Assembly (NCBI GenBank): GCA_030527185.1
Contig: JAUNBF010000015.1
Span: 1 to 58,784, forward strand
DNA length: 58,784 nucleotides
Direction of reading: 5' to 3'
DNA from: Planctomycetia bacterium
GTDB lineage: Bacteria > Planctomycetota > Planctomycetia > Pirellulales > Thermoguttaceae
Every line of letters begins with the position of its first letter. The first letter of the stretch is position 1. The translations under genes and the position numbers were made by a program. The notes under the pieces were generated by a model that saw nothing but the letters and a program-made list of their open reading frames with translations, made no database searches and was not told the DNA's origin. This document shows positions 43,717-52,558 of the stretch, one piece after another.

Positions 43717-45825
43717 ATGAAAAAGACGCTACTATTACTGATTTTGGCGACGCTTCCCTGCCTGCTTTTTGCGGAGGAGGCGATTCGAGCGTGGAAATCG
43801 AAGACGGGGAAAACGATTATCGAGGCGAAGTGGGATTCGGAGAACGACGCGGAGGAGGAGACGGTGTTTCTGTCGAAAAATGGGAAGCGGTACAGGATTC
43901 CACTGAAAAATCTCTCGGAAGAGGATCAGAAATACGTCTTTGACGGGCGGGCGAAAAAGGCACAACGTGGCAGTGAGGAGGAAGACTTCGGGCTGGAGGA
44001 GGTGACGGAGGAAAAGCCGTCGGGAGGTGCGTTTGAAATGCCGAAGGCGCGGAAGTTTGCGGTGTTGGTTGGGGTGACGGAGTACGCGACGATGCATGAT
44101 CTGCGTTACACCGTCCGCGACGTGGAGGCGATTCGAGAGCAACTGTTGAAATTGGGATTTGAGGACGAAAATATATACCTTCTGACGACGAAAAATGAGG
44201 ACGTAGCCAAGGTTCCGACGCAACGCAACGTCGAGCGGACGATCGCGTCGGTACTTTCGCAGGCAGGGGTGGGTGATTTGGTCTTTTTCGCGTTTGCGGG
44301 GCACGGCGCGCAACTGGGCGATACGGCTTATTTCTGCACGCAGGACACGATTGACGAAGACATTTCGGGCACGGCAGTCTCGATCACGCAGGCGATGGAC
44401 GATTTGGCGAAATCGGAGGCACGGTTCAAGTGGATCGTTGTAGACGCGTGCCGCAACAACCCATTCCGCCAGCGTGTTGCGGGGGTGCGTTCGATACAGA
44501 AAATCGACAACCCGCCAGAGGGGATAGCGCTCTTTCAGTCGTGCGCACCGGACGAATTCAGCTACGAAGACGAGAGCGTCAAACATGGTCTGTTCACGAG
44601 CAATTTTGTTCGCGGCTTGAGCGGCGAAGCGGACTTGAACAACGATGGTTCGCTGACGTTTCTGGAAGTCTGCACGTACACCACCAACCAGACCGTCCGC
44701 GACGTGCAAACGAAATTCCAGAAACACCAACGCCCCTACCTGACCAGCAGCATGTCGGACTTCATCCTCACCGAAGACCTCGACCGCCCGAAAGCGATTG
44801 CGTATTTCGCCGCGGCACAGCAACTGCGGCGTGAGAAGAAGTACGACGAGGCGAAACGGGAAATCGACAAAGCGTTGGAGTTGTACCCGGAGGATCAGGA
44901 ATATCTGGATGAGCGTGGAATGCTCCAAACGATTGTTGACGCAATAGCGAAGCAAAAGGAGTTGGAGGAAAAAGCTCGAGAAGAGGCTGCGGCTCGTAAA
45001 AAAGCGGAGGAAGAGGCGAAACGATTGGCGAATATCCCCCGTCCAACGCTTCCAGACGTACCACAGATATTACCCGCATCGGGTGGTCGGACGGCGGGTG
45101 AGCGGATGGTGAAAACGGTGAAGGGCGTGGAGTACGCTTTCCGTTGGTGCCCTGCAGGGGAGTTTATGATGGGTAGTCCAGAGGGTGAGTTGGGGAGGTA
45201 TAGCGAAGAAACGCAACACCGCGTGAGACTTACGAAAGGCTTCTGGATGTTGGAAACGGAAGTGACGCAAGCGATGTGGGAGAGCGTGATGGGAGATAAT
45301 CCGAGTAATTTCAAGGGGAGCAATCTTCCTGTGGAGAAAGTTAGCTGGAAGGACTGTCAAGAATTTTGCCAAAAGTTACGCTCTCTTGGTTTGAACGTTC
45401 AGCTTCCCACGGAGGCCCAGTGGGAATATGCTTGCCGGGCAGGTACGACGACAAGTCTTAACAATGGTAAGAATATCACGAGTGAGGAAGGAAAAGGAAT
45501 TTGTTACAACCTCAGCGAAGTGGGTTGGTATGAGAAAAATTTGGATTTGACGACCCACATAGTGGGTCAGAAGAAGCCGAACGCGTGGGGTTTGTACGAC
45601 ATGCACGGGAATGTTTATGAATGGTGCCAGGACTGGTATGACTCAGGTTATTACGCCGAGTCGCCAACGAGCGACCCAGAAGGGCCTAGTAGTGGCGCGT
45701 TCCGGGTGTTTCGTGGCGGTAGCTGGAACAGCATCGCGAGGTTCTGCCGTTCGGCGTTTCGGTTCCACAATACGCCGGCGCATCGCGTCGACGCTCTGGG
45801 CTTCCGCCTGGCTCTCGTCCCTTAG
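43717..45825 (+). CDS. Secreted SHD1-caspase-EF-hand-FGE fusion with DGR variable region
   Basis: The signal peptide (LLLLILATLPCLLFA) is followed by an SHD1 domain (residues 23-78). The caspase-like domain covers about 110-300, with FAVLVGVTEY, His196 in FAFAGHGAQ and Cys245 in WIVVDACRNN. An EF-hand loop is at 306-317. A TPR-like helix and coiled-coil linker (KALELYPEDQEYLDERGM) precede the FGE-type domain (about 460-702), which ends in VR3. Bases 43754-44000 are identical to 52596-52842, while the caspase part differs strongly. One of the two FGE active-site cysteines lies at a variable codon and is absent. It is the full-length form of the family in this window. Confidence 0.9.
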   Translation: MKKTLLLLILATLPCLLFAEEAIRAWKSKTGKTIIEAKWDSENDAEEETVFLSKNGKRYRIPLKNLSEEDQKYVFDGRAKKAQRGSEEEDFGLEEVTEEKPSGGAFEMPKARKFAVLVGVTEYATMHDLRYTVRDVEAIREQLLKLGFEDENIYLLTTKNEDVAKVPTQRNVERTIASVLSQAGVGDLVFFAFAGHGAQLGDTAYFCTQDTIDEDISGTAVSITQAMDDLAKSEARFKWIVVDACRNNPFRQRVAGVRSIQKIDNPPEGIALFQSCAPDEFSYEDESVKHGLFTSNFVRGLSGEADLNNDGSLTFLEVCTYTTNQTVRDVQTKFQKHQRPYLTSSMSDFILTEDLDRPKAIAYFAAAQQLRREKKYDEAKREIDKALELYPEDQEYLDERGMLQTIVDAIAKQKELEEKAREEAAARKKAEEEAKRLANIPRPTLPDVPQILPASGGRTAGERMVKTVKGVEYAFRWCPAGEFMMGSPEGELGRYSEETQHRVRLTKGFWMLETEVTQAMWESVMGDNPSNFKGSNLPVEKVSWKDCQEFCQKLRSLGLNVQLPTEAQWEYACRAGTTTSLNNGKNITSEEGKGICYNLSEVGWYEKNLDLTTHIVGQKKPNAWGLYDMHGNVYEWCQDWYDSGYYAESPTSDPEGPSSGAFRVFRGGSWNSIARFCRSAFRFHNTPAHRVDALGFRLALVP
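45700..45795 (+). other. DGR variable region VR3
   Basis: It aligns with the others without gaps. Variable codons here include TTC, TTT, AAC, AGC, ATC, CAC, GTC, GAC and GCT, which need A-to-N changes at one or both first positions of AAC or AAT. GCT against ATT and TAT at the last variable codon needs two such changes. Confidence 0.9.
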
Positions 45826-45905
45826 TTCAATCCGTTTGAGCATCGCGTAGGCGTTCGAGCGAACGCGTAGGGGCGAAGGCGGATGCCCGCCCCGAAGTAG
45901 GGAGG
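45796..45905 (+). repeat. Conserved block after VR3 (IMH-like, second subtype)
   Basis: It contains a perfect hairpin GCGTTCG-AG-CGAACGC and a second one GGGGCG...CGCCCC, both also after VR4. It shares with VR1 and VR2 the start of the block through TTTGAGCATCGCGTAGGCG. Confidence 0.7.
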
Positions 45906-45951
45906 GGAATGTATTTTTTTTCAATTTATCACAATCACAAAGGAGAAAACC

Positions 45952-48057
45952 ATGAAAAAGATTCTCGTACTGTTTGGTTTCCTGCTGTCGCTGGGCGTTT
46001 GGTCGGTGGTAGGCGGGGCGGAAGAGATCAAGAAGGTGGAAGTCAACATGCAGGTTCTGCTCATCAGCATTGAGAACTATGAACTTGCACCGTTGCAGTA
46101 TGCCAGCAACGATATTGAAAAACTGTCGTCGCTGTTTCAGACACGATTTGGGGCGGTATCGCGTGCTGTCATTGATCGCCCGAATACGGGGAATGATTAC
46201 AAAACGGCAATGGAGAAGGTCATTTCCGAATGGTGCCAAAACCTCAAGGAAAAGGACACGTGCATTCTCTACCTGGCCGGGCATGGCGTTGTCGGACCGG
46301 ACGAACGGCTTTATTTGCCGATGGTCGATTTCAACCGCCGGAACTTCGACACCGCCGCCATTCCGATGGAGTGGATTCGGGAGCAGCTTGCCCAAGCGAA
46401 GGGAAAGTGCAAACTGATTCTGCTGGACACCTGTTTTGCCGGGACGGGGAAAAGTTTTGATGATTTCGCGCTCTCCAACTCCGAGGAAATGGCGAAAACA
46501 TTTGAAACGCTTCCGAAAGTCGCGACGCTGGCCAGCAGCCGTGCCGACCAGAAAAGTTGGCTCTGGCAGGAACGGAAACACTCTCTCTACACGTTCTGGC
46601 TCATTGAGGGTTTTCGGGGAAATGCCGACTTGAACAACGATATGACGCTCGATGTGGACGAACTTTTCAACTACCTGGAGGAGAATATCGCCTGGGTCTC
46701 CGAAAGCGATCCGATGATGGAACCGCAGACTCCGATTCTGCTCAACGACTCGCAAATCAAGGAGACATTCCGACTTCCGCTTTTGGCTGCCAACAGTAAG
46801 GACACGTTGGAAAATGCCGCCAGCCAACTCGATTTGCACCTGCGTCGTCTCCCAGAAGGAATGGTTCTGGTGCCGGAATTCACTACCGGTCCGATTGGGG
46901 AGGAACCTGTCATTCAGGACAACTACGGAACGCTCCCACGCAGATTCGCGGCCAATTTGCAAAGTCAACTGGTCGTATGTTCCCGTGGCACTCGACATTA
47001 CAAAGTCGCCAATGCCAACACCACTCAAAAAATACTTCGTGAAAACCAACTCACCCCAGCCGATTTGGGAACCGACACATCCGCGAATCTTCAGATAAAA
47101 GGCAAACCCATTCAATATCTTGTCCTTGGCCGCCTTTATCATGCTCCCAAACAGATCGGTATCATGGAAATGGAAATTTCGCTCATCGATGCTCAGGAAC
47201 AGGATACGATTGCCACGTTCCACACGAAAATCCAACTCTCCAGCAGTGAACTTGGCGAGTGCGGTATCAGTGCCGCTCTTCCCTCTCGGCAAAATCTGTA
47301 TCCCGATAACGAATATGTTCCCACGGATGGAGGACTGGTGGAACCCAATGCCGCTGTCGTCCTGGGGCAGATGATTCAGGATGCCGAAAAGGTAAACCCG
47401 ATGATGGATGGAAATATTCCTTTCAAAGTCGAAATTTACGTCCGTAAAGCAGGTTCTCGCGATGAACTGACGCTCCGTACCGGAAAAGTCGTCGGAAATG
47501 AGTATTACCTCCCCCTGAACAAAGGGGAAGAGTATCAAATCTGGGTGCGTAACAACAGTAACCAGCTTCAGTACATCCGCGTCCTCGTCGACGGCATGAA
47601 CACGCTTTCCCAATCGACTCAAACCTACTCGAAAGGAGCGATCGTCGAACCTGTTCCCACAAACACGCTAAAACCGGAGCTGGCACCCATTGTGGCTCTG
47701 GAAAATGCTCGTGCCTGGGCTGTTAAGCCGGAAAGTGTCCTGCAAGTGGCGGGATTCTACGAAGTAAACAATGGTGTCCCAACCCAAAGTGGCCTGTATC
47801 GTTTTGAACTGGGCGACGCGGACGAATCCCTCGGTGCCCGAAAGTCCTACACAGAACAACTCGGACGAATCACCATCGGCATCTACCAAGGCGTCCAACC
47901 CGCCACCCGCCGTAGCGTCCGTTCCCCTGGTACCAAAATCCAGGACCGTGAACAAATACAACTGAAAATAGACGACAGTGGCCTCCTCCCCGCCGAACAT
48001 CCAACCGTGATCTACAATCTACGTTACCTTTCGCAGGAAGAATACGACGAACAGTAA
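45952..48057 (+). CDS. Exported caspase protein with LpoB/CsgG-like C-terminal part
   Basis: The signal peptide (VLFGFLLSLGVWSVVGG) is followed by a C14 domain. VLLISIENYE opens it, His111 is in LYLAGHGVVG and Cys161 in LILLDTCFAGTG. An EF-hand-like loop DLNNDMTLDVDE (227-238) follows, with Met where the Gly is usual. Later residues (about 320-420) have RFAANLQSQLVVC, YKVANANTTQKIL and VLGRLYHAPKQI. This resembles the fold of outer-membrane lipoproteins of the LpoB/CsgG/FlgO kind that bind periplasmic partners. The remaining 300 residues are beta-rich and unassigned. AAAGGAG precedes the ATG. It has no FGE domain or variable region. Confidence 0.75.
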   Translation: MKKILVLFGFLLSLGVWSVVGGAEEIKKVEVNMQVLLISIENYELAPLQYASNDIEKLSSLFQTRFGAVSRAVIDRPNTGNDYKTAMEKVISEWCQNLKEKDTCILYLAGHGVVGPDERLYLPMVDFNRRNFDTAAIPMEWIREQLAQAKGKCKLILLDTCFAGTGKSFDDFALSNSEEMAKTFETLPKVATLASSRADQKSWLWQERKHSLYTFWLIEGFRGNADLNNDMTLDVDELFNYLEENIAWVSESDPMMEPQTPILLNDSQIKETFRLPLLAANSKDTLENAASQLDLHLRRLPEGMVLVPEFTTGPIGEEPVIQDNYGTLPRRFAANLQSQLVVCSRGTRHYKVANANTTQKILRENQLTPADLGTDTSANLQIKGKPIQYLVLGRLYHAPKQIGIMEMEISLIDAQEQDTIATFHTKIQLSSSELGECGISAALPSRQNLYPDNEYVPTDGGLVEPNAAVVLGQMIQDAEKVNPMMDGNIPFKVEIYVRKAGSRDELTLRTGKVVGNEYYLPLNKGEEYQIWVRNNSNQLQYIRVLVDGMNTLSQSTQTYSKGAIVEPVPTNTLKPELAPIVALENARAWAVKPESVLQVAGFYEVNNGVPTQSGLYRFELGDADESLGARKSYTEQLGRITIGIYQGVQPATRRSVRSPGTKIQDREQIQLKIDDSGLLPAEHPTVIYNLRYLSQEEYDEQ

Positions 48058-48136
48058 ATTTGCCAAAAACCCCACAAACATCCCAGGGGACACAACCATC
48101 GCGTCCCCTTCACCCTTCACCCACAAGGAACAACCC

Positions 48137-51100
48137 ATGAAAACAATCCTAACCCTCCTACTCCCCCTTCTCCTCCTTGCCACCACCACACAGGCAGAAG
48201 AACCTGTCCGCACATGGAAATCCGCCTCCGGCGCCGTCGTCCTCGAAAATGCCGCATGGGATAACCAAAATGATCCCGACCCCAGTACGGTTTATTTTAT
48301 CAAAAATGGACAAAGATATAAATTTGCGTTAAATCAACTGTCTCAAGAAGACCAGAAGTACGTGACCGATGGGAGAATGACAAAAAATGAAGCGGGTGAC
48401 GCAGAGGATGGTGTTCCGCAGCTTACACCGGTGATTCAAAGCGGGCATAGGTACGGCGTGGACAGTTTTGTCTTTACACCAGATAAACAACATCTTATTG
48501 CTTCAGGTGGCGATATACTTTTGTGGAATGTCGAAACCGGAAAACAGATAAGAACCTATAGTGATGACTTCGCTGTGTTTGGGTTAACTCAAGATGGAGA
48601 GGAGGTTTTTGGATGGGATCACAGTGATTATTATAAGCTAAACATAAAAACAGGGGAAGTGCAGAAAAGAGAGATTGTTGATTGGGACAACTATGCGTGT
48701 TTTAAAGATGAAATTTCTTTTGATCAATATGGGACGAAAATACTCCTTATTGAAAAAAAGGAAGTGGAAAGACTAGCAAGAGCAGGGCTCTTTGACACGG
48801 AAACCAAAAGGCGTGTCGCAACGTTTCATACAAAAGGAAATATTGAAAAAGGACTTCTTAGTTCTGATGGAGAAATTACCGTCTTTTATTCTGTCGAAAA
48901 AATAGAAACACGGGTTCCTGATGAAGAAAAAAGCTCATTTCATTCCATGTTTACTGCCGTACCAGAAACAAAAACTACAATCACACATTATTTGCAAGCA
49001 TTTGATAGTAAATCTGGTAGAAATCTTTGGACAAAAACAGTCGAAATCGATTCTTTTAGTGATATGGTTATCATGCCTCAAAAGAAATGTATCGCACTTC
49101 TGGGGTATACGCATTCCGAAGATAGCCCTAAAATACTCATTTATAACTTATATAGTAGCAGTGTTCAAACGCAGTTTCATGTAAACTTGAAAGAGAAATA
49201 TAGCGCAACTCTCGCTGTTTCCCCAGTGGGAAACCAGATTGCCGTTTCCGATGGCGCGGATATCCGCGTTTTCGACACGAATAACAGGCGAGAAATCGTC
49301 TTTTGCAAAGGAGGCGCAAACGAAATTGACAATCTTAAATTTTCTCCAGATGGAACAAAGGTTGTCGCGACTTCTAACACAATCATTATTTTTGATTTAA
49401 TCTCAAAATCACACGTAGTTTTAGGGCAAGAACGCCCCAGTGATTACGGTCTAGAATGTTGGACAGCAACTGCGGATGGCAAAACGGTCGTTACTTTTTA
49501 CCGTCGTAATGTTCTTGTTTACGACGGTAAAACCGGTTTTTTGGAAAAATGGTTAAAACACCCACACCCAGAAAAATCTCACAGCCAGTCCATACTTTCT
49601 ATAAGTGATAATGGAAAGTTTGTCGTCATGTGTTCCAAATCTTCTGATGTTGCAGAAATAGTAATATGGGATAGAGAAACAGGCGATGTGATTGAAACGA
49701 TTTCTTTTGAATCTTACAATTATTCTGGTAGTATGCCTGCTATTGATTTTTCACCTGATAGCCAACGATTGGCTTGTTTTTGTTTCACAGAAAAAAATGA
49801 TAAAAAATATGAGCAACTTTTTGTCTATGATGTGGTACGTCAGCAAAAATTAACAGATTCAAAGAAAGAAGTGGCATGGGGAGATAAGTGTGGCTATATT
49901 CGATTCGATGCAAACGGCCAGAAACTATATGGAAATGCTGGCGAAGATTTTTGTTGCTGGAACGCAAATACCGGAACCAAACGAGTTTTATTCCATATCG
50001 ACAATCGCCATACTCCAGAAGCATGTCTATCTCCAAGCGGGAAATACATTGCTTCATGGCAATATAAAGAGGTTCCCAAAGAAGACATTGAACGTTCTGG
50101 TAAAATCCTAATCTATGACACACAAACCATGCGGATTGTAAAAACTCTGTGGGTTGATTACCTGGATGGTGTATATTTAAATAATTATGAATATCTCGAA
50201 TTTTCACATGACGATAAATATCTGTGGATACGAGAACCGGTACGTGATGGGACTTCAGAGCGCCTCAAAAATTTGCTATGTTTAGATATACAATCAGGGC
50301 AAATTGTAAGAAGAATACCGTTACCATTTGGTTTTCGCTATGAAACAGACAATTTTTGCGTAACCTCTGACAATGGTGTATTGGCATATTATGGTACGGA
50401 CGATATCCTTATGAAATTTGACGCAACATCTGGTTGTCCTATTGTGCAATATGAAAGTGGACAGTCGGACCATATATCAAATTGTCAGTATGATGAGAAT
50501 ACGGATAGAATCATTGCCTCTGGAAATAAAATTTCTTTTATTGATTCAAAATCGGGCTCGCTTTTACAGTCCATTCCCACAATCGACGACTCTGTTTGTG
50601 ACTTCACTGTTTGCGAAAATAAACAATACGCACTGATTTGTAGTGACAGAGATGAATTCTTTTTTTCATTTTGGGATATTCAACAAATGCGTCCAATCAA
50701 CTCATTTTATACGACAAGAGAAGGTTATATATCGGAAATGAGCCTTCGGAGTGATGGGATTGCCGCAGTCTTATTTTATCAGTCAAGAGATAAAAATACT
50801 ATACGTTATGGAGAAAGCGATTATGTTTATACACTTCTTTTTATTGATGCAAACACAGGGAAGTTTCTGCGACAAGTATCACTCCCTATCCAGAAAAAAA
50901 GAGAGGGAACTACCCAAAACTCACTAATATGGACCGATGACAATCAATTCCTGTACACGCATTCCTGCTGGGAAGATAAAGACAAGGATGAAGCGACTAC
51001 TTTGAACTATCGGGTCAATCTGCGTAATTATCAACTCTCCTACGATGAGAAGCTCGAACAAAAGAAATATCCATATCCAAAATCTGAGGAAAAGGAACTT

Positions 51101-52537
51101 GAGTTCGTTTTTCAAGATAAAGCCGAAAAAATATCGTACCGGCTTTCTGATTGTATGACAGAGAATATTGCTAATTCAGGCGGCTTTTTTATCGATACCC
51201 AAAACAATCGAGCCCTCATGCGTTATATGTTCTTCAACTCCGGTCGGGACTGGCTTGTCATCACCCCTGAAGGCTTATTTGACGGGACACCGGAGGCGAG
51301 GCGGATGGTGGCGTATCGGGTGGGGGAGACGTTGAACGTGCAGCCGGTGGAGGCGTTTTTCCAGGACTTTTATTATCCTGGGCTGTTGGGGGCGATTTGG
51401 AAAGGGGAACGGCCGATGCCGAGCGTGAAGGTGAAGGAGCAGTTACCGCCGGAGATTGTGATTGTGTCGCCGAAGGGTGGGGAGACGACGGAGGGGAAGG
51501 TACGGTTTGAGGTAGTGGTGAAGGATCAGGGGGGCGGGATTCAGAAGCCATCGATTACGGTAAATGGTGTAGGGGTTGGCGTGAAGGAGAAACCGATAAC
51601 GTCGGAGAAGGAGGTACGGTGGTCGTTTGATTTACCTCTGGCCAATGGGGAGAATCAGGTGGTGATTCGTTCGGCAACGGCAGATGGGCAGATTGCGTGC
51701 GAATCGATACCGGTGACGATCCATTACGCACAGGCGTTGGAGAATCCCCCTCGGCTTTTTGTGCTGACGGTAGGCGTAAGCGACTATACGGCAGGCGGTG
51801 CGTTTGATTTGCAGTGTGCGGCGGCGGACGCGCAGGCTTTGGCGAAGGCATTTGAGACGAACGGGAAGAAATTTTACGGCGAGGAGGGTGTTTTTGTCCG
51901 AACGCTGACGGAGAAAGACGTTACGAAAGAGCGGATTCAGGAAGCGGTTCGTGAGATTGCGGAAAAATCACGGCCGGAGGACGTGTTTGTCTTTTCGCTG
52001 GCCGGGCACGGTGCGACGGTGGGGCAATTGTACTATTACTTCCCGGTCGATTTTCCATTTGAGGAGGATCACCAGCCGGTCGATTCGGTAATTCGCGAGA
52101 GCGGCATTGGTGGCGACATTCTCAACGACTGGATCAATTCGGTGCCGGCGATGAAGCGTATCGTGATTTACGACACGTGCCAATCCGAGGCCGCTTTGAA
52201 GCGTAGTGCCATGGAGGAACGCAAGGCGATGGAGATGCTTTCCAAGATGACGGGCTGTTTCACGATTGCGGCTGCGTCGGGCAAAGAGGCAGCGTTGGAG
52301 CTTCCCGACATGGGGCACGGCGTTTTGACATACGCGCTTCTGGGCGGTTTGGGCGCGGCGGAGAAAGGGCTGCTGAAAGACCGTTCGGCAGTGTCTGACG
52401 ACGGACTCATTCGCGTTCGCGACTGGCTTGGTTTTGCGCAGGACAACGTCGGCAAACTCTCCGAGCTTTCCTTCGGCACCGAGCAACGAGCGATTTTCCA
52501 GGCAGGAGCGAACAATTTCCCGATTCTGAAAAAGTGA
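48137..52537 (+). CDS. Exported SHD1-WD40 propeller-caspase protein
   Basis: This 1466-residue protein starts with a signal peptide (LTLLLPLLLLATTTQA) and an SHD1 domain (about 21-78). A very long WD40-like part (about 95-1030) follows, with units such as FSPDGTKVVATSNTIIIFDL and LSPSGKYIASWQYKEVP. A beta domain (EIVIVSPKGGETTEGKVRFE) precedes the C-terminal caspase. That domain opens FVLTVGVSDYTAGG near residue 1210, His1291 is in LAGHGATVG and Cys1348 in IVIYDTCQSEAA. The central part is visibly AT-rich compared with the ends, changing near 48290 and 51285, which suggests a swapped propeller. Two or more propellers would fit the length. It carries no variable region. Confidence 0.82.
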   Translation: MKTILTLLLPLLLLATTTQAEEPVRTWKSASGAVVLENAAWDNQNDPDPSTVYFIKNGQRYKFALNQLSQEDQKYVTDGRMTKNEAGDAEDGVPQLTPVIQSGHRYGVDSFVFTPDKQHLIASGGDILLWNVETGKQIRTYSDDFAVFGLTQDGEEVFGWDHSDYYKLNIKTGEVQKREIVDWDNYACFKDEISFDQYGTKILLIEKKEVERLARAGLFDTETKRRVATFHTKGNIEKGLLSSDGEITVFYSVEKIETRVPDEEKSSFHSMFTAVPETKTTITHYLQAFDSKSGRNLWTKTVEIDSFSDMVIMPQKKCIALLGYTHSEDSPKILIYNLYSSSVQTQFHVNLKEKYSATLAVSPVGNQIAVSDGADIRVFDTNNRREIVFCKGGANEIDNLKFSPDGTKVVATSNTIIIFDLISKSHVVLGQERPSDYGLECWTATADGKTVVTFYRRNVLVYDGKTGFLEKWLKHPHPEKSHSQSILSISDNGKFVVMCSKSSDVAEIVIWDRETGDVIETISFESYNYSGSMPAIDFSPDSQRLACFCFTEKNDKKYEQLFVYDVVRQQKLTDSKKEVAWGDKCGYIRFDANGQKLYGNAGEDFCCWNANTGTKRVLFHIDNRHTPEACLSPSGKYIASWQYKEVPKEDIERSGKILIYDTQTMRIVKTLWVDYLDGVYLNNYEYLEFSHDDKYLWIREPVRDGTSERLKNLLCLDIQSGQIVRRIPLPFGFRYETDNFCVTSDNGVLAYYGTDDILMKFDATSGCPIVQYESGQSDHISNCQYDENTDRIIASGNKISFIDSKSGSLLQSIPTIDDSVCDFTVCENKQYALICSDRDEFFFSFWDIQQMRPINSFYTTREGYISEMSLRSDGIAAVLFYQSRDKNTIRYGESDYVYTLLFIDANTGKFLRQVSLPIQKKREGTTQNSLIWTDDNQFLYTHSCWEDKDKDEATTLNYRVNLRNYQLSYDEKLEQKKYPYPKSEEKELEFVFQDKAEKISYRLSDCMTENIANSGGFFIDTQNNRALMRYMFFNSGRDWLVITPEGLFDGTPEARRMVAYRVGETLNVQPVEAFFQDFYYPGLLGAIWKGERPMPSVKVKEQLPPEIVIVSPKGGETTEGKVRFEVVVKDQGGGIQKPSITVNGVGVGVKEKPITSEKEVRWSFDLPLANGENQVVIRSATADGQIACESIPVTIHYAQALENPPRLFVLTVGVSDYTAGGAFDLQCAAADAQALAKAFETNGKKFYGEEGVFVRTLTEKDVTKERIQEAVREIAEKSRPEDVFVFSLAGHGATVGQLYYYFPVDFPFEEDHQPVDSVIRESGIGGDILNDWINSVPAMKRIVIYDTCQSEAALKRSAMEERKAMEMLSKMTGCFTIAAASGKEAALELPDMGHGVLTYALLGGLGAAEKGLLKDRSAVSDDGLIRVRDWLGFAQDNVGKLSELSFGTEQRAIFQAGANNFPILKK

Positions 52538-52558
52538 TCTTAAACGAGGATACAAACG

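Noticed and set aside
45643..47622. 659-codon minus-strand frame opposite the caspase genes
   Set aside because: It runs across the 3' end of one convincing gene, the gap and the start of the next; composition is that of a shadow.
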